Assembly: GCA_015065135.1 (NCBI GenBank)
Contig: SVQY01000018.1
Span: forward strand, 1-43,948
DNA length: 43,948 nt
Reading direction: 5' to 3'
Origin: Oscillospiraceae bacterium
GTDB taxonomy: Bacteria > Bacillota > Clostridia > Oscillospirales > CAG-272
A model generated the notes under the pieces. It did not search any database. It saw only the letters and a program-made list of their open reading frames with translations, and had not been told where the DNA came from. Positions 27,001-33,176 of the stretch are shown here, piece after piece. How positions within the stretch are numbered: position 1 is the stretch's first letter; the number at the start of each line of letters is the position of its first letter. The translations under genes were made by a program, and so were the position numbers.

Positions 27001-28009
27001 TGGTCACCGCGTGATCAACAAGTACAATCCTGCCGGCATTATTGAGATCAATGGCGGTATCTTCATGGCGAGCGAGATCCAGAAGTACTACTTCTGCAGC
27101 ACCGGTACCTTCGTGGATCAAAGCGGCAACCCGATCAACGGCAGCGCAGATCCCGATCGCATTGACGTAGATCCTGCAAAGGATATGCAGATCGCCTATG
27201 CAGGCAAGACCTACTACACCCTGATGCTCAACCAGGAGGACTACATCGATTACCATTCGGTAACCGGTAAGGGCGATATCCGTATCATGAAGATCGAGCT
27301 CGGCAACGAGGATCAGTATCAGAACGGTATCCGCTTCACCACCTCCATTTCCAAGGCATATCTGGAGCAGTACGCTGCTATTCTGGATCAGGCGATCGAT
27401 GGTGTGACCTTCGGTACCATCATCGTTCCTGCCGACTATCTGGAAAAGGTTGACGTATTGAACCACGTAACGCTTGACGGCGCAGGGCTGGATTATCTGG
27501 ACATTGCAGCCGACAAGAGCCTGATCACCACCGAGAACAACGTGACCTTCACTGCTGCCATCACCGACATCAAGGAAGAGAACTACGGTCGTAGATTCGT
27601 GGCGATCGGTTATGCAATGGCAACGGTTCCCGTGGTCGGTGAGAACGTTCCCGGCGTGGATACTGACATTTCCGCTCCCGTAGAGCCCACCACCGAGACA
27701 GTTTACGTCTACGCTGAGTATGACGCCAAGGGCACCTCTCTTGCAGAGCTGGGAAGCATCCTGCTGGAGGACGAGATCAACGCAACGAACCCCTACTCGG
27801 CCGAGCTGAAGGCATTGCTCCAGAGCTTTGCAGACGCCCTGCCCGAGGATGAGGCTCCCGACGTGACGCCTTCTCTGCCCGGCGGCGACGACGTGATCGA
27901 CGATCCCTTCGGATCCGATGACGACGATAACAACGGCGGCGAGGGTGACGACACCAACAACGGTGGCGATACTCCCGAGGGCGACGGCGGAAACGACCAA
28001 AACGCATAA
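21083..28009 (+). CDS. Giant secreted beta-helix (pectate-lyase-like) repeat protein
   Basis: This 2308-residue protein has a Sec signal peptide (about 1-28, MKKLLALLIAVMM to VLAAE). At least four header units (near 95, 545, 770 and 1190) read roughly FxDLxxA...GxTxxLLxDV and introduce right-handed beta-helix stretches. About twenty turns carry a GGxF/GGxY core (for example NIYGGTF, KLYGGDF, FIGGTF). Residues about 2070-2231 match the C-terminal module of the SGNH protein. The end is an acidic Asp/Asn/Gly tail (from about 2260) that might bind Ca2+. I see no catalytic set, LPxTG or SLH motif. It may be a surface or matrix protein or a glycan binder. No TTA, CTA or TCA codon occurs in frame. 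Confidence 0.85.
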   Translation: MKKLLALLIAVMMVVAMVPATMLSVLAAELDAGAGNGGGETDTPITPAPDTSVGDGYEFIAEETDLPDERLEEEAASAFDKEFTEGVDNFELVNKDGTLVGYFADLAAADAWVRNGDTLRFLADVTLTSRYDFGNGRTQLAGQITAYTIDGNGHTVTYTGTNNYAIGLYGDLNRHTVTFTDLKLISARGGIESSAGSGKGMRVVLDNVQVYANDSYYAVDPTAYGAGKLTYNGTTTLNAVCAWTVNTYIVIKGENTKIHGGNGPAIWAHANVALYDGEIYSAGNDVTIAVRGDKRYSNRTEHTFVAYGGTVINEKGAAVRILGGASGYFFGGSFVQTAEKSTTGWATAVRAGGTEISDATGQDGQTTVGQIYIMGGNFYVDNGGAAGVIPAEGAAVSTNAGGPVYIAGGSFYYTGAKAYGGNDSSVLLSASVKAETVEVTEENTLTVPSGTVTFAKMTTVSFDLAQYAGIISADGTLADADALSALGFEAAILDADGKVMDLLHLDKGDAETSIHFTTDGAAMTSIAALLERSSLMTPDGGTYFLLADLIGDESTESADIFTRLPYGEYTLDGNGHTIEINNKALYICYTAGGATVNLRNVTMRNTVGRGLQYNSGVIADPVWNLTDTKIIAGAGSTVYMPNSATLNLLEGSELVCPESTETWAYLIQMNENATLNVDGGTLRCFTTELISRAPFVANGSAGTRYINLKSGTIVLPTDTLMSLYYAENPDRVANIVISPEMSIVDLDGNPVLMPGVANTVQLTNPGAEPAYYSDIADAIADAVEGAVIELLADVVAAKAIKIDFDLTLKGNGYTVYDMSQSAYTPFIWITGEGVDVTVDALTVVTQTTGMLVSPNAFSDLTNSSWGIDGAKYLSTDLNAKDANRINVVLNNCKILTNVYDESGYDAIDTAEGMANFRAVSGTSRGSLIMHGQNVYVKITGADGMYASAAGDFTIANIGGFLDIYDGLVYGHDAYNVLGLYGRTDISALTDNQVRSATTAIYGGRFIAGPKVDASLIRTLRGHTLVIAGGEFLQTTSGSQVVRASDSNRAGYGYILGGDFYNDNGNGIFGYGNADVGYFRIYGGNFFAKSNPGIATTKKPTYFFNYNGYETSNRLGVSTTYGMYIDAGYQIDTYGYAESPVYNANTKLEYVKKGFTHLQSVHYDEQWLAENGYLEEGIAYLVTNGEDQAPTAFYGFELERALFYLGNGGTFTLTRDITWKQPAKATQGEDDTDYGVHTRCRPAVAEMTFNSSAKDGYYTLTATASDISFLTVQGGTFYFNNIGIVNKKGGVIGVRSTYNTTLYFTDGYYEANTTATSACDGIVTNIGNTAYFIGGTFTSDRAAITVNAYAKLYFGIEGTQQGPTIIQKDNQAIWIGGGAGMEMNFYYATFRDTGTKGCNLQFANTAQNFTLNIYDGYFFVNNKGNYQVIGSDNGATGNVNIYGGTFIRGNTGPGDVGYGKLFIFQHDGEVNLYGGTFRTLVSGNTMMTIRNNVVKVNIGNPETGEGPTIQTNGGHAIQIDNNYNTNATVKIYGGTMTGSDKDHATILMGQNGDTGTVTATLDIYNVNINAAGRVLIVGDDDIAHIYDGVFTAGADSNMFYTNTNSKLHIHGGDFTKTGNNLYYPGNNSVLTVTGGNFNVKTFSWYNGSGTYTVNLGSTADVENDDIYVYATSAFFGTDGAFTGKLNLNIYSGTYETNTTGNTIYIYGSGSGSIKLYGGDFWEYGGGSRMFRIGGSFSGDMGIYGGTYKQESTSDLLCIVDNSRVDLTLGREDGTGPVMSAVGDSIVQYSYAHTSTDPVSVRVLGGSYTVTGGSSSVFGVWSLPAGSTMVFENDPVVQAIENCTGWAVDYGCAGTTLTVNGGSFSTYGNVDACFSVGGGTGIINAGYFYAQGLCVARAIGGKASTADTELDKGVIETPTDAKLIINGGLFVLAENWERNQADDGDINDAVIRVGGWTGHGTVIINDGTFISNSGVGHRVINKYNPAGIIEINGGIFMASEIQKYYFCSTGTFVDQSGNPINGSADPDRIDVDPAKDMQIAYAGKTYYTLMLNQEDYIDYHSVTGKGDIRIMKIELGNEDQYQNGIRFTTSISKAYLEQYAAILDQAIDGVTFGTIIVPADYLEKVDVLNHVTLDGAGLDYLDIAADKSLITTENNVTFTAAITDIKEENYGRRFVAIGYAMATVPVVGENVPGVDTDISAPVEPTTETVYVYAEYDAKGTSLAELGSILLEDEINATNPYSAELKALLQSFADALPEDEAPDVTPSLPGGDDVIDDPFGSDDDDNNGGEGDDTNNGGDTPEGDGGNDQNA

Positions 28010-28023
28010 AACACAAAAACGCA

Positions 28024-28058
28024 GCCACCCTATCCCTTTGCGGGATAGGGTGGCTTTT
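28024..28058 (+). terminator. Terminator of the beta-helix protein gene
   Basis: A 13-bp perfect stem (28024-28036 with 28042-28054), loop TTTGC, followed by T4. Confidence 0.9.
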
Positions 28059-28149
28059 GACGTGATGGAGAGTCTCTGCCGAAAACAGATTTTTTGATAC
28101 CGTTTCGATTTTTTGCTGCTTTTGCGGCAAAAAACAGGCGAAAATATGC

Positions 28150-28178
28150 TTGACAGTGGGGGAGGGGTATGATATACT
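28150..28178 (+). promoter_or_regulatory. Promoter of the tandem EEP genes
   Basis: TTGACA (28150-28155), 17 bp, TATACT (28173-28178). The ATG at 28228 follows a GAAAGGGAG site. Confidence 0.85.
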
Positions 28179-28227
28179 TTTTTTGAGGAGAAGACCTCTA
28201 TTTCTTTGCCGAAAGGGAGTACTGAAG

Positions 28228-29076
28228 ATGACAAAACTGCGCTTGATGAGCACAAATCAGTGGGCGTGTGATAAGAATACGCCTGCATGGGAGGCAATGG
28301 GCGAGGATTGCTCTTATTCCGCTCGTATGCCAGGCTTTTTGAAGTATTATATGGAGACCAAGCCGGATATTCTGGGCCTGCAGGAGGTCACCGCCAAGAT
28401 GGCGGATAAGCTGATGCGCCTCTTTTGTGAGGAGGGGCTGCCCTATGCGCTTCTTTGGGGCAAGGATACCCCCATTATCTATCGCACCGACCTGTTTGAG
28501 CTGGTAGACTCCAGATTTCTGATCTATCCCGAGGAGTTCCCGGGGCACGAGGGATGCTTTAACAATAGCAAGACCAAATCCTACAACGTAGGCGTTTTTC
28601 GCATCAAGGAGAGCGGCAAGCTCTTTATCCTGATGAGCACCCATCTGTGGTATAAAAATGGCTCCAATCCCGAGGCAAAAAGCTATCAGCCCTTCTCGGA
28701 CGAGGCGCGCGCCTATCAGCTGGGACTGGCGATGGACTGCCTGGATCAGCTGCAGGCCAAGTACAACTGCCCTGCGGTGGTGATGGGTGATATGAATGCC
28801 CAGCGCAGCAAGCCCTGCATCCAGGAGGCGTTTGCACGCGGATTTTCTCATTGCTACGATCTGGCCGTGGAGCATCGGGATGAGGGCAACGGTCACCATT
28901 ATTGCTTCCCCGACGGGTACAAGGGCTATACGCCCGGTCCTGCTGCCAACGCTATCGATCACATTCTGGCGCGCGGCTTTGAGGAGGGTGCCGTTCGCAC
29001 CTATGACCGCTATGCCCCCGAATACTATATGTGCCTGTCCGATCATATTCCCGTTTGGATCGACGTAGAGATCTGA
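28228..29076 (+). CDS. Endonuclease/exonuclease/phosphatase-fold enzyme, first copy
   Basis: This 282-residue metal-dependent phosphoesterase fold has its motifs in order: Asn10, Glu53 (LQEV), His139 (STHL), Asp188/Asn190 (GDMN), Asp244 (IDHI) and Asp272/His273 (SDHIPV). The catalytic set looks complete. There is no signal peptide, so it acts in the cytoplasm. The family includes DNases, sphingomyelinases and sugar- or inositol-phosphate phosphatases; the substrate cannot be told. The ATG at 28228 is preferred over longer frames because of its ribosome site. It is 13 bp upstream of a close paralogue in the same transcript. Confidence 0.85.
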   Translation: MTKLRLMSTNQWACDKNTPAWEAMGEDCSYSARMPGFLKYYMETKPDILGLQEVTAKMADKLMRLFCEEGLPYALLWGKDTPIIYRTDLFELVDSRFLIYPEEFPGHEGCFNNSKTKSYNVGVFRIKESGKLFILMSTHLWYKNGSNPEAKSYQPFSDEARAYQLGLAMDCLDQLQAKYNCPAVVMGDMNAQRSKPCIQEAFARGFSHCYDLAVEHRDEGNGHHYCFPDGYKGYTPGPAANAIDHILARGFEEGAVRTYDRYAPEYYMCLSDHIPVWIDVEI

Positions 29077-29089
29077 CATGGAGGGTAGC

Positions 29090-29935
29090 ATGGCAACGAT
29101 TCGCTTGATGTCGAATAATATCTGGAACTGCGATAGCAACAAGCCCGCCTGGGAGGCTATCGGCGAGGACTGCTCGGCAAAGGCGAGAATGCCCGGTATT
29201 GCCCGCGTGTATGCCGAGACCAAGCCGGATGTGATCGGCTTGCAGGAGGCTTCGCATACTATGGTGGATCTGCTTGCCCACGAGCTGCAAAAGCTGGGGC
29301 TGAGATACACTGTTTTGTGGGCGCGGTTCACAAGCATCCTATACCGTTCCGAGCTTTTTGAGGTGGCGGATGCGGAGTATCTCTGCTATCCCGAGCACTT
29401 TGAGGGCTACGAGGGTTGCTTTAACGACGTGCGCAGCAAATCCTGCAATCTGGCGGTACTGCGCTTGAAGGAGAACGGCAAGCGCTTCGTGTTTGCCAAT
29501 ACGCATCTGTGGTGGAAAAATCGAAATCCTGCCGTCAAAACCTATCAGGCAGGCTCGGGCGAGTGCCGTGCCTATCAGGTGAGGCTGGCCTCTGAAATGA
29601 TCGACCGCTACCGCAAAAAGTATGACTGCCCCGCGGTGCTGCTGGGTGATATGAATGACACCTATGATTCGCCGATGATGGAGTCCGCCCACGCCTGCGG
29701 TTTTGCGCATGCGCACGACGTTGCGGTGGAATACGCCTCGGAGGAAAAGGGGTATCATTATTGCTTCCCCGATGGGCACAGATCCTATGTGCCGGGCCCC
29801 TTCAAGAGCGCGATCGACCATATTCTGGTCAAGGGCTTTGCGGCAGATGCGGTCCGCCGCTTTGATCGCTATATTCCCGATTATTACGAGCCGCTTTCCG
29901 ACCATTATCCGGTCTACATCGATCTTTTGCTTTGA
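29090..29935 (+). CDS. Endonuclease/exonuclease/phosphatase-fold enzyme, second copy
   Basis: This 281-residue protein is a clear paralogue of the preceding one, colinear along its whole length (shared KPAWEA or TPAWEA, GEDCS, ARMPG, TKPD, HYCFPDG and AIDHIL). The key residues are Asn10, Glu53, His139, Asp187/Asn189, Asp243 and Asp271/His272. I took the ATG at 29090 because the earlier ATG at 29078 lies at the GGAGGG ribosome site. No signal peptide. The pair arose by tandem duplication and has diverged substantially, so the two may act on different substrates. Confidence 0.85.
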   Translation: MATIRLMSNNIWNCDSNKPAWEAIGEDCSAKARMPGIARVYAETKPDVIGLQEASHTMVDLLAHELQKLGLRYTVLWARFTSILYRSELFEVADAEYLCYPEHFEGYEGCFNDVRSKSCNLAVLRLKENGKRFVFANTHLWWKNRNPAVKTYQAGSGECRAYQVRLASEMIDRYRKKYDCPAVLLGDMNDTYDSPMMESAHACGFAHAHDVAVEYASEEKGYHYCFPDGHRSYVPGPFKSAIDHILVKGFAADAVRRFDRYIPDYYEPLSDHYPVYIDLLL

Positions 29936-29938
29936 CGT

Positions 29939-29986
29939 AAAAAAGGCCACACGGTATCGAAAAAACGATACCGTGTGGCCTTTTTT
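29939..29986. terminator. Bidirectional terminator between the EEP genes and nadE
   Basis: A 21-bp perfect stem (29939-29959 with 29966-29986), loop of six A, with A6/T6 flanks. The stem carries the recurring ACGGTATCG motif on both arms. Confidence 0.95.
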
Positions 29987-29995
29987 TATGCTTTT

Positions 29996-31891
29996 TTAGA
30001 TCTCGATGGCCTCGATCTCGGCAAGCCAGAGGGCCGAGGAGGCATCCGAGGGCATCTGCCAATCGCCACGGGGCGAAAGGCCTACCGAGCCGATCTTTAC
30101 GCCGTCGGGGACGCAGTTGCGCTTGAACTGCTGATTGAAGAAGCGGCGGAAGAACACGGTCAGCCACTTCTTGATGGTGGCGCCGTCAAAAATACCGTCA
30201 AAGGCGCGCATTGCCAGTGCAAAGATCTTGGAGGGAGCATACTGATAGCGCACCGCCCAGTAGAGGAAGAAGTCGTGCAGGGCGTAGGGACCCACCAGGT
30301 CCTCGGTCTTTTGCGCGATCTTGCCTACGGCATCGGGGGGCAGCAGTTCGGGGCTGATGGGGGTATCCACCACGCGCAGCAGCACGTCGCTGGCCTTGGG
30401 GAATACCTTTTCCTCGGCAATGCTGGTCACGATCCAACGCACCAGCGTTTTGGGTACATCGCCATTCACGCTGTACATGCTCATATGGTCGCCGTTGTAG
30501 GTGCACCAGCCCAGCGCCATTTCCGAAAGGTCGCCGGTTCCAAGCACGATGCCACCGACCTGATTGGCAATATCCATCAGCACCTGCGTGCGCTCGCGCG
30601 CCTGCGCGTTTTCATAGGTGACAGAATAGTCCTTGGGATCGTGGCCGATATCCTTGAAATGCTGCAGCACTGCCTCCTTGATCGAAACGGTACGGGAGGT
30701 GACGCCAAGGGCGTCCATCAGCGCAAGAGCGTTTTGCAGGGTGTCGTCAGAGGTGCCGAAGCAGGGCATCGTCACGGCGGTGATATTGGTGGTGGGCAGC
30801 TGCAGCCGCTCCATTGCGCGTACTGCTACCAAAACGGCGAGCGTGGAATCCAGGCCGCCGGAAATGCCGATGGTCAGCTTGCCGCCGGTGACGGAAAGGC
30901 GGCGAGCCAGTGCAGCGGCCTGCATCTCGTAGATCTCTAGGCAGCGTGCCACGCGTTCGGCGCGGTCGTCCGGAATAAAGGGCAGGCGGCGTACCTGCAA
31001 CAGCCTGCCGTCAGAGGCGGCGAGGGTACAGGGCAGCAGCAGGGCGGCGTCACCGTCACCGGTCACGAAATCGACCTTGCGGCGGTCGTAGCGGATGCGT
31101 CCCAGATCCATATCGCAAAGGATCAGATAATTGCTGTCAATGGCGTTTTTGTTTTCGATGATCAGCTTGCCACCCATCGCGGCAAAGGCAGCACCGCTAT
31201 AGAGGTAGTCGGCAGTGGACTCCTCCGCGCCGGCGTTGACCGAAAGATAAGCGGCAAGATTGCGCTCGGATCGCTCGGTCAGGGTGCGGCGCACGGCAGC
31301 GCGGCGGCCGATGACCTCGGGGCGCGCAGAAAGATGTAAAATGACCTCTGCTCCGGCAAGCGCCAAGGCGCTGTCGGTAGCGTGGGGGGAGAACAGATCC
31401 TCACCCACAGCAATGCCGACGGTGGTGCCGTCGGTGCCGGTAAAGCAAAGATCCACGGCGCTTACGCAAACGTCGGTATCGCCGAGCGGTGCGGTGCAGT
31501 TGAGACCGTCTCCGCAGGCAAACCAACGCAGATCTGTGGCACTGAGCACGCTTTTGGGAACGATGCCGGCGATCTGGCCGTCACAGAGCACGACGGCGCA
31601 GTTATACAGAGCGCCTGCGATCTGCAGCGGTGCGCCGATGACTGCCATCATCTCGGCAGGGGTGGCCTCGGCAAGCTCCAGCAGGGCACTTTCTACCTGC
31701 CTCAGCAGCAGCTCAGAAAAAAACAGATCGCCGCAGCTGGCACCGGTCAGCGACAGCTCCGGAGTGATCAAAATAGAGGCACCGGCGCTATGTGCTTCGC
31801 GGATGCGCTCAATAATGGCGTTTTTGTTATAGGTAACGTCAGCAACCTTCAGGGCGGGAACGGCAAGAGCCGCACGCAAAATATCCTTCAT
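29996..31891 (-). CDS. nadE: NAD(+) synthetase, long form with altered glutaminase domain
   Basis: This 631-residue protein has an N-terminal nitrilase-type amidase domain (about 10-270) and a C-terminal ATP-pyrophosphatase synthetase domain with SGGLDST at 344-350. It makes NAD from nicotinate adenine dinucleotide. In the amidase triad Glu45 (TPEL) and Lys113 (VPKS) are present, but the nucleophile position, normally Cys in xxxCEDLW, reads AVGEDLF with Gly163 (codon 31403-31405). The glutaminase should therefore be inactive and the enzyme would need free ammonia or another donor. The ATG at 31891 has a GGAGG site; the open frame upstream is not supported. Confidence 0.93.
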   Translation of the reverse strand: MKDILRAALAVPALKVADVTYNKNAIIERIREAHSAGASILITPELSLTGASCGDLFFSELLLRQVESALLELAEATPAEMMAVIGAPLQIAGALYNCAVVLCDGQIAGIVPKSVLSATDLRWFACGDGLNCTAPLGDTDVCVSAVDLCFTGTDGTTVGIAVGEDLFSPHATDSALALAGAEVILHLSARPEVIGRRAAVRRTLTERSERNLAAYLSVNAGAEESTADYLYSGAAFAAMGGKLIIENKNAIDSNYLILCDMDLGRIRYDRRKVDFVTGDGDAALLLPCTLAASDGRLLQVRRLPFIPDDRAERVARCLEIYEMQAAALARRLSVTGGKLTIGISGGLDSTLAVLVAVRAMERLQLPTTNITAVTMPCFGTSDDTLQNALALMDALGVTSRTVSIKEAVLQHFKDIGHDPKDYSVTYENAQARERTQVLMDIANQVGGIVLGTGDLSEMALGWCTYNGDHMSMYSVNGDVPKTLVRWIVTSIAEEKVFPKASDVLLRVVDTPISPELLPPDAVGKIAQKTEDLVGPYALHDFFLYWAVRYQYAPSKIFALAMRAFDGIFDGATIKKWLTVFFRRFFNQQFKRNCVPDGVKIGSVGLSPRGDWQMPSDASSALWLAEIEAIEI

Positions 31892-31930
31892 ATCAAGACC
31901 TCCGAGATGGTGTGATCTTCTTACCATATT

Positions 31931-31959
31931 ATTATAGCATCCTTTGCGGTAAAATGCAA
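31931..31959 (-). promoter_or_regulatory. Promoter of nadE
   Basis: On the minus strand TTGCAT (31959-31954), 17 bp, TATAAT (31936-31931) with TGC before the -10. Confidence 0.8.
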
Positions 31960-32075
31960 GAGTAGTGTTGTGAATTCGAGGAATTCGCAAAGCGGAAGCG
32001 AAATTTGGAAAGCGGCGCCGATTTTTAATTTCAAAAACGGAAAAATGTATGTAAAAAATGGAAAATCAGTAATGG

Positions 32076-32111
32076 TAAAAAAGAAAGCGGCTTTTGCCGC
32101 TTTCTTTTTTA
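32076..32111 (-). terminator. Terminator of the sugar ABC transporter operon
   Basis: A 16-bp perfect stem (32076-32091 with 32096-32111), loop TTTT, A/T flanked. The permease stop codon lies in the stem. Confidence 0.9.
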
Positions 32112-33164
32112 CTTTCTCACCAGGTATTTGCGCATATCGATGGCGCAGGCGATGAGGATGATAAGACCCTTGATGATATACTGCATATTGGCGTCAATGC
32201 CGAGAAAGGTCAGTCCCACAAAGATTAGACGCAGCAGTACCACACCAAGGATCACACCGCCGATCCTGCCGGTACCACCTACGAAGGAGACACCGCCGAT
32301 CACGCAGGCGGCAATGGCATCCAGCTCATAGTTCAGCCCTGTATTGGCGGAATTGGAGCCGATGCGCGCCGCCTCGATAAAGCCGGTCACGGCATACAGA
32401 ATACCGGCCAGCATAAAGACCAGAATGATGACCCGCTTTACGTTCACGCCCGAAACGTTGGCGGCATCCGGATTGGAGCCCACCGCAAACATATTTTTGC
32501 CAAAGGTGGTTTTGTTCCACACCACCCACATCACTGCCGTGATGAGCAGCACATACCACACGTAATTGGGGATGGGCGTGCCGCCAAGCGAGAGGAAGCT
32601 GCCCTTGATGAAGTTGGTATACTGCGGTGCCAGACCCGAAAGCGATTGACCGTTGTTGTTGCCGATCATCAGAAAGAGCAGCAGGCCGCCGTAGACGATG
32701 AGCTGTGTGGAAAGCGTGACGATAAAGGGATGCAGGTGAAAGGTGGCTGTGCAAAAGCCGTTGATGGCGCCGATCAGCGCACCGATGGCCAGCACGATCA
32801 GCAGCACCACGATGATCGGCATCGTGGAGAGGCTTGGGAACATCTTGCCCAGATAATCGTTGCTCTGCAGCAGTGCGGCGGCCACGCAGGCCACAAGCCC
32901 GACGATGCGGCCGGCGGAAAGGTCGGTGCCCGTCAGAATGATGGCACCGGCAATGCCAAGCGCGATCGGAAGATTGGCGGCAGAGAGCGAAATGATATTG
33001 ATAATGGAGGGCCAGGAGAGAAAACGCGGATTGGCGATCTCGATCAGGATGATGGCCGCTACCAGAAAGATATAGAGGGAATTGTTGATCAGCAGCTCAC
33101 GCAGGTAGATCTTTTTTTCCCGCTCGTCCATTTGTTTAAATTTTTCGATGATCTTGATTTTCAT
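32109..33164 (-). CDS. mglC: Sugar ABC transporter permease, MglC/RbsC type
   Basis: This 351-residue inner-membrane permease has about eight to ten hydrophobic segments and the BPD_transp_2 family signature (GTGRIGGVILGVVLL near residue 300; GTDLSAGRIVGL near 80). Its closest look is galactose/methyl-galactoside MglC, with a cytosolic N-terminal stretch of about 30 residues. It starts 12 bp after the ATPase gene and is the last gene of the operon. The assignment to Mgl rather than Rbs rests on overall look, so the substrate is open. Confidence 0.88.
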   Translation of the reverse strand: MKIKIIEKFKQMDEREKKIYLRELLINNSLYIFLVAAIILIEIANPRFLSWPSIINIISLSAANLPIALGIAGAIILTGTDLSAGRIVGLVACVAAALLQSNDYLGKMFPSLSTMPIIVVLLIVLAIGALIGAINGFCTATFHLHPFIVTLSTQLIVYGGLLLFLMIGNNNGQSLSGLAPQYTNFIKGSFLSLGGTPIPNYVWYVLLITAVMWVVWNKTTFGKNMFAVGSNPDAANVSGVNVKRVIILVFMLAGILYAVTGFIEAARIGSNSANTGLNYELDAIAACVIGGVSFVGGTGRIGGVILGVVLLRLIFVGLTFLGIDANMQYIIKGLIILIACAIDMRKYLVRK

Positions 33165-33176
33165 GAAAAGGCTTCC

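Noticed and set aside
21700-27100. GG-rich periodic coding repeats considered as a CRISPR or DNA-level tandem repeat
   Set aside because: The periodicity is in the protein (GGxF turns); the DNA copies are degenerate with no constant repeat-spacer pattern.
21101-28297. A 2398-codon open frame antisense to the beta-helix gene
   Set aside because: It is in exact codon register with the sense gene and stays open only because TTA, CTA and TCA codons are not used. It has no ribosome site, and its composition (rich in Gly, Val, His, Ala) looks like a shadow.
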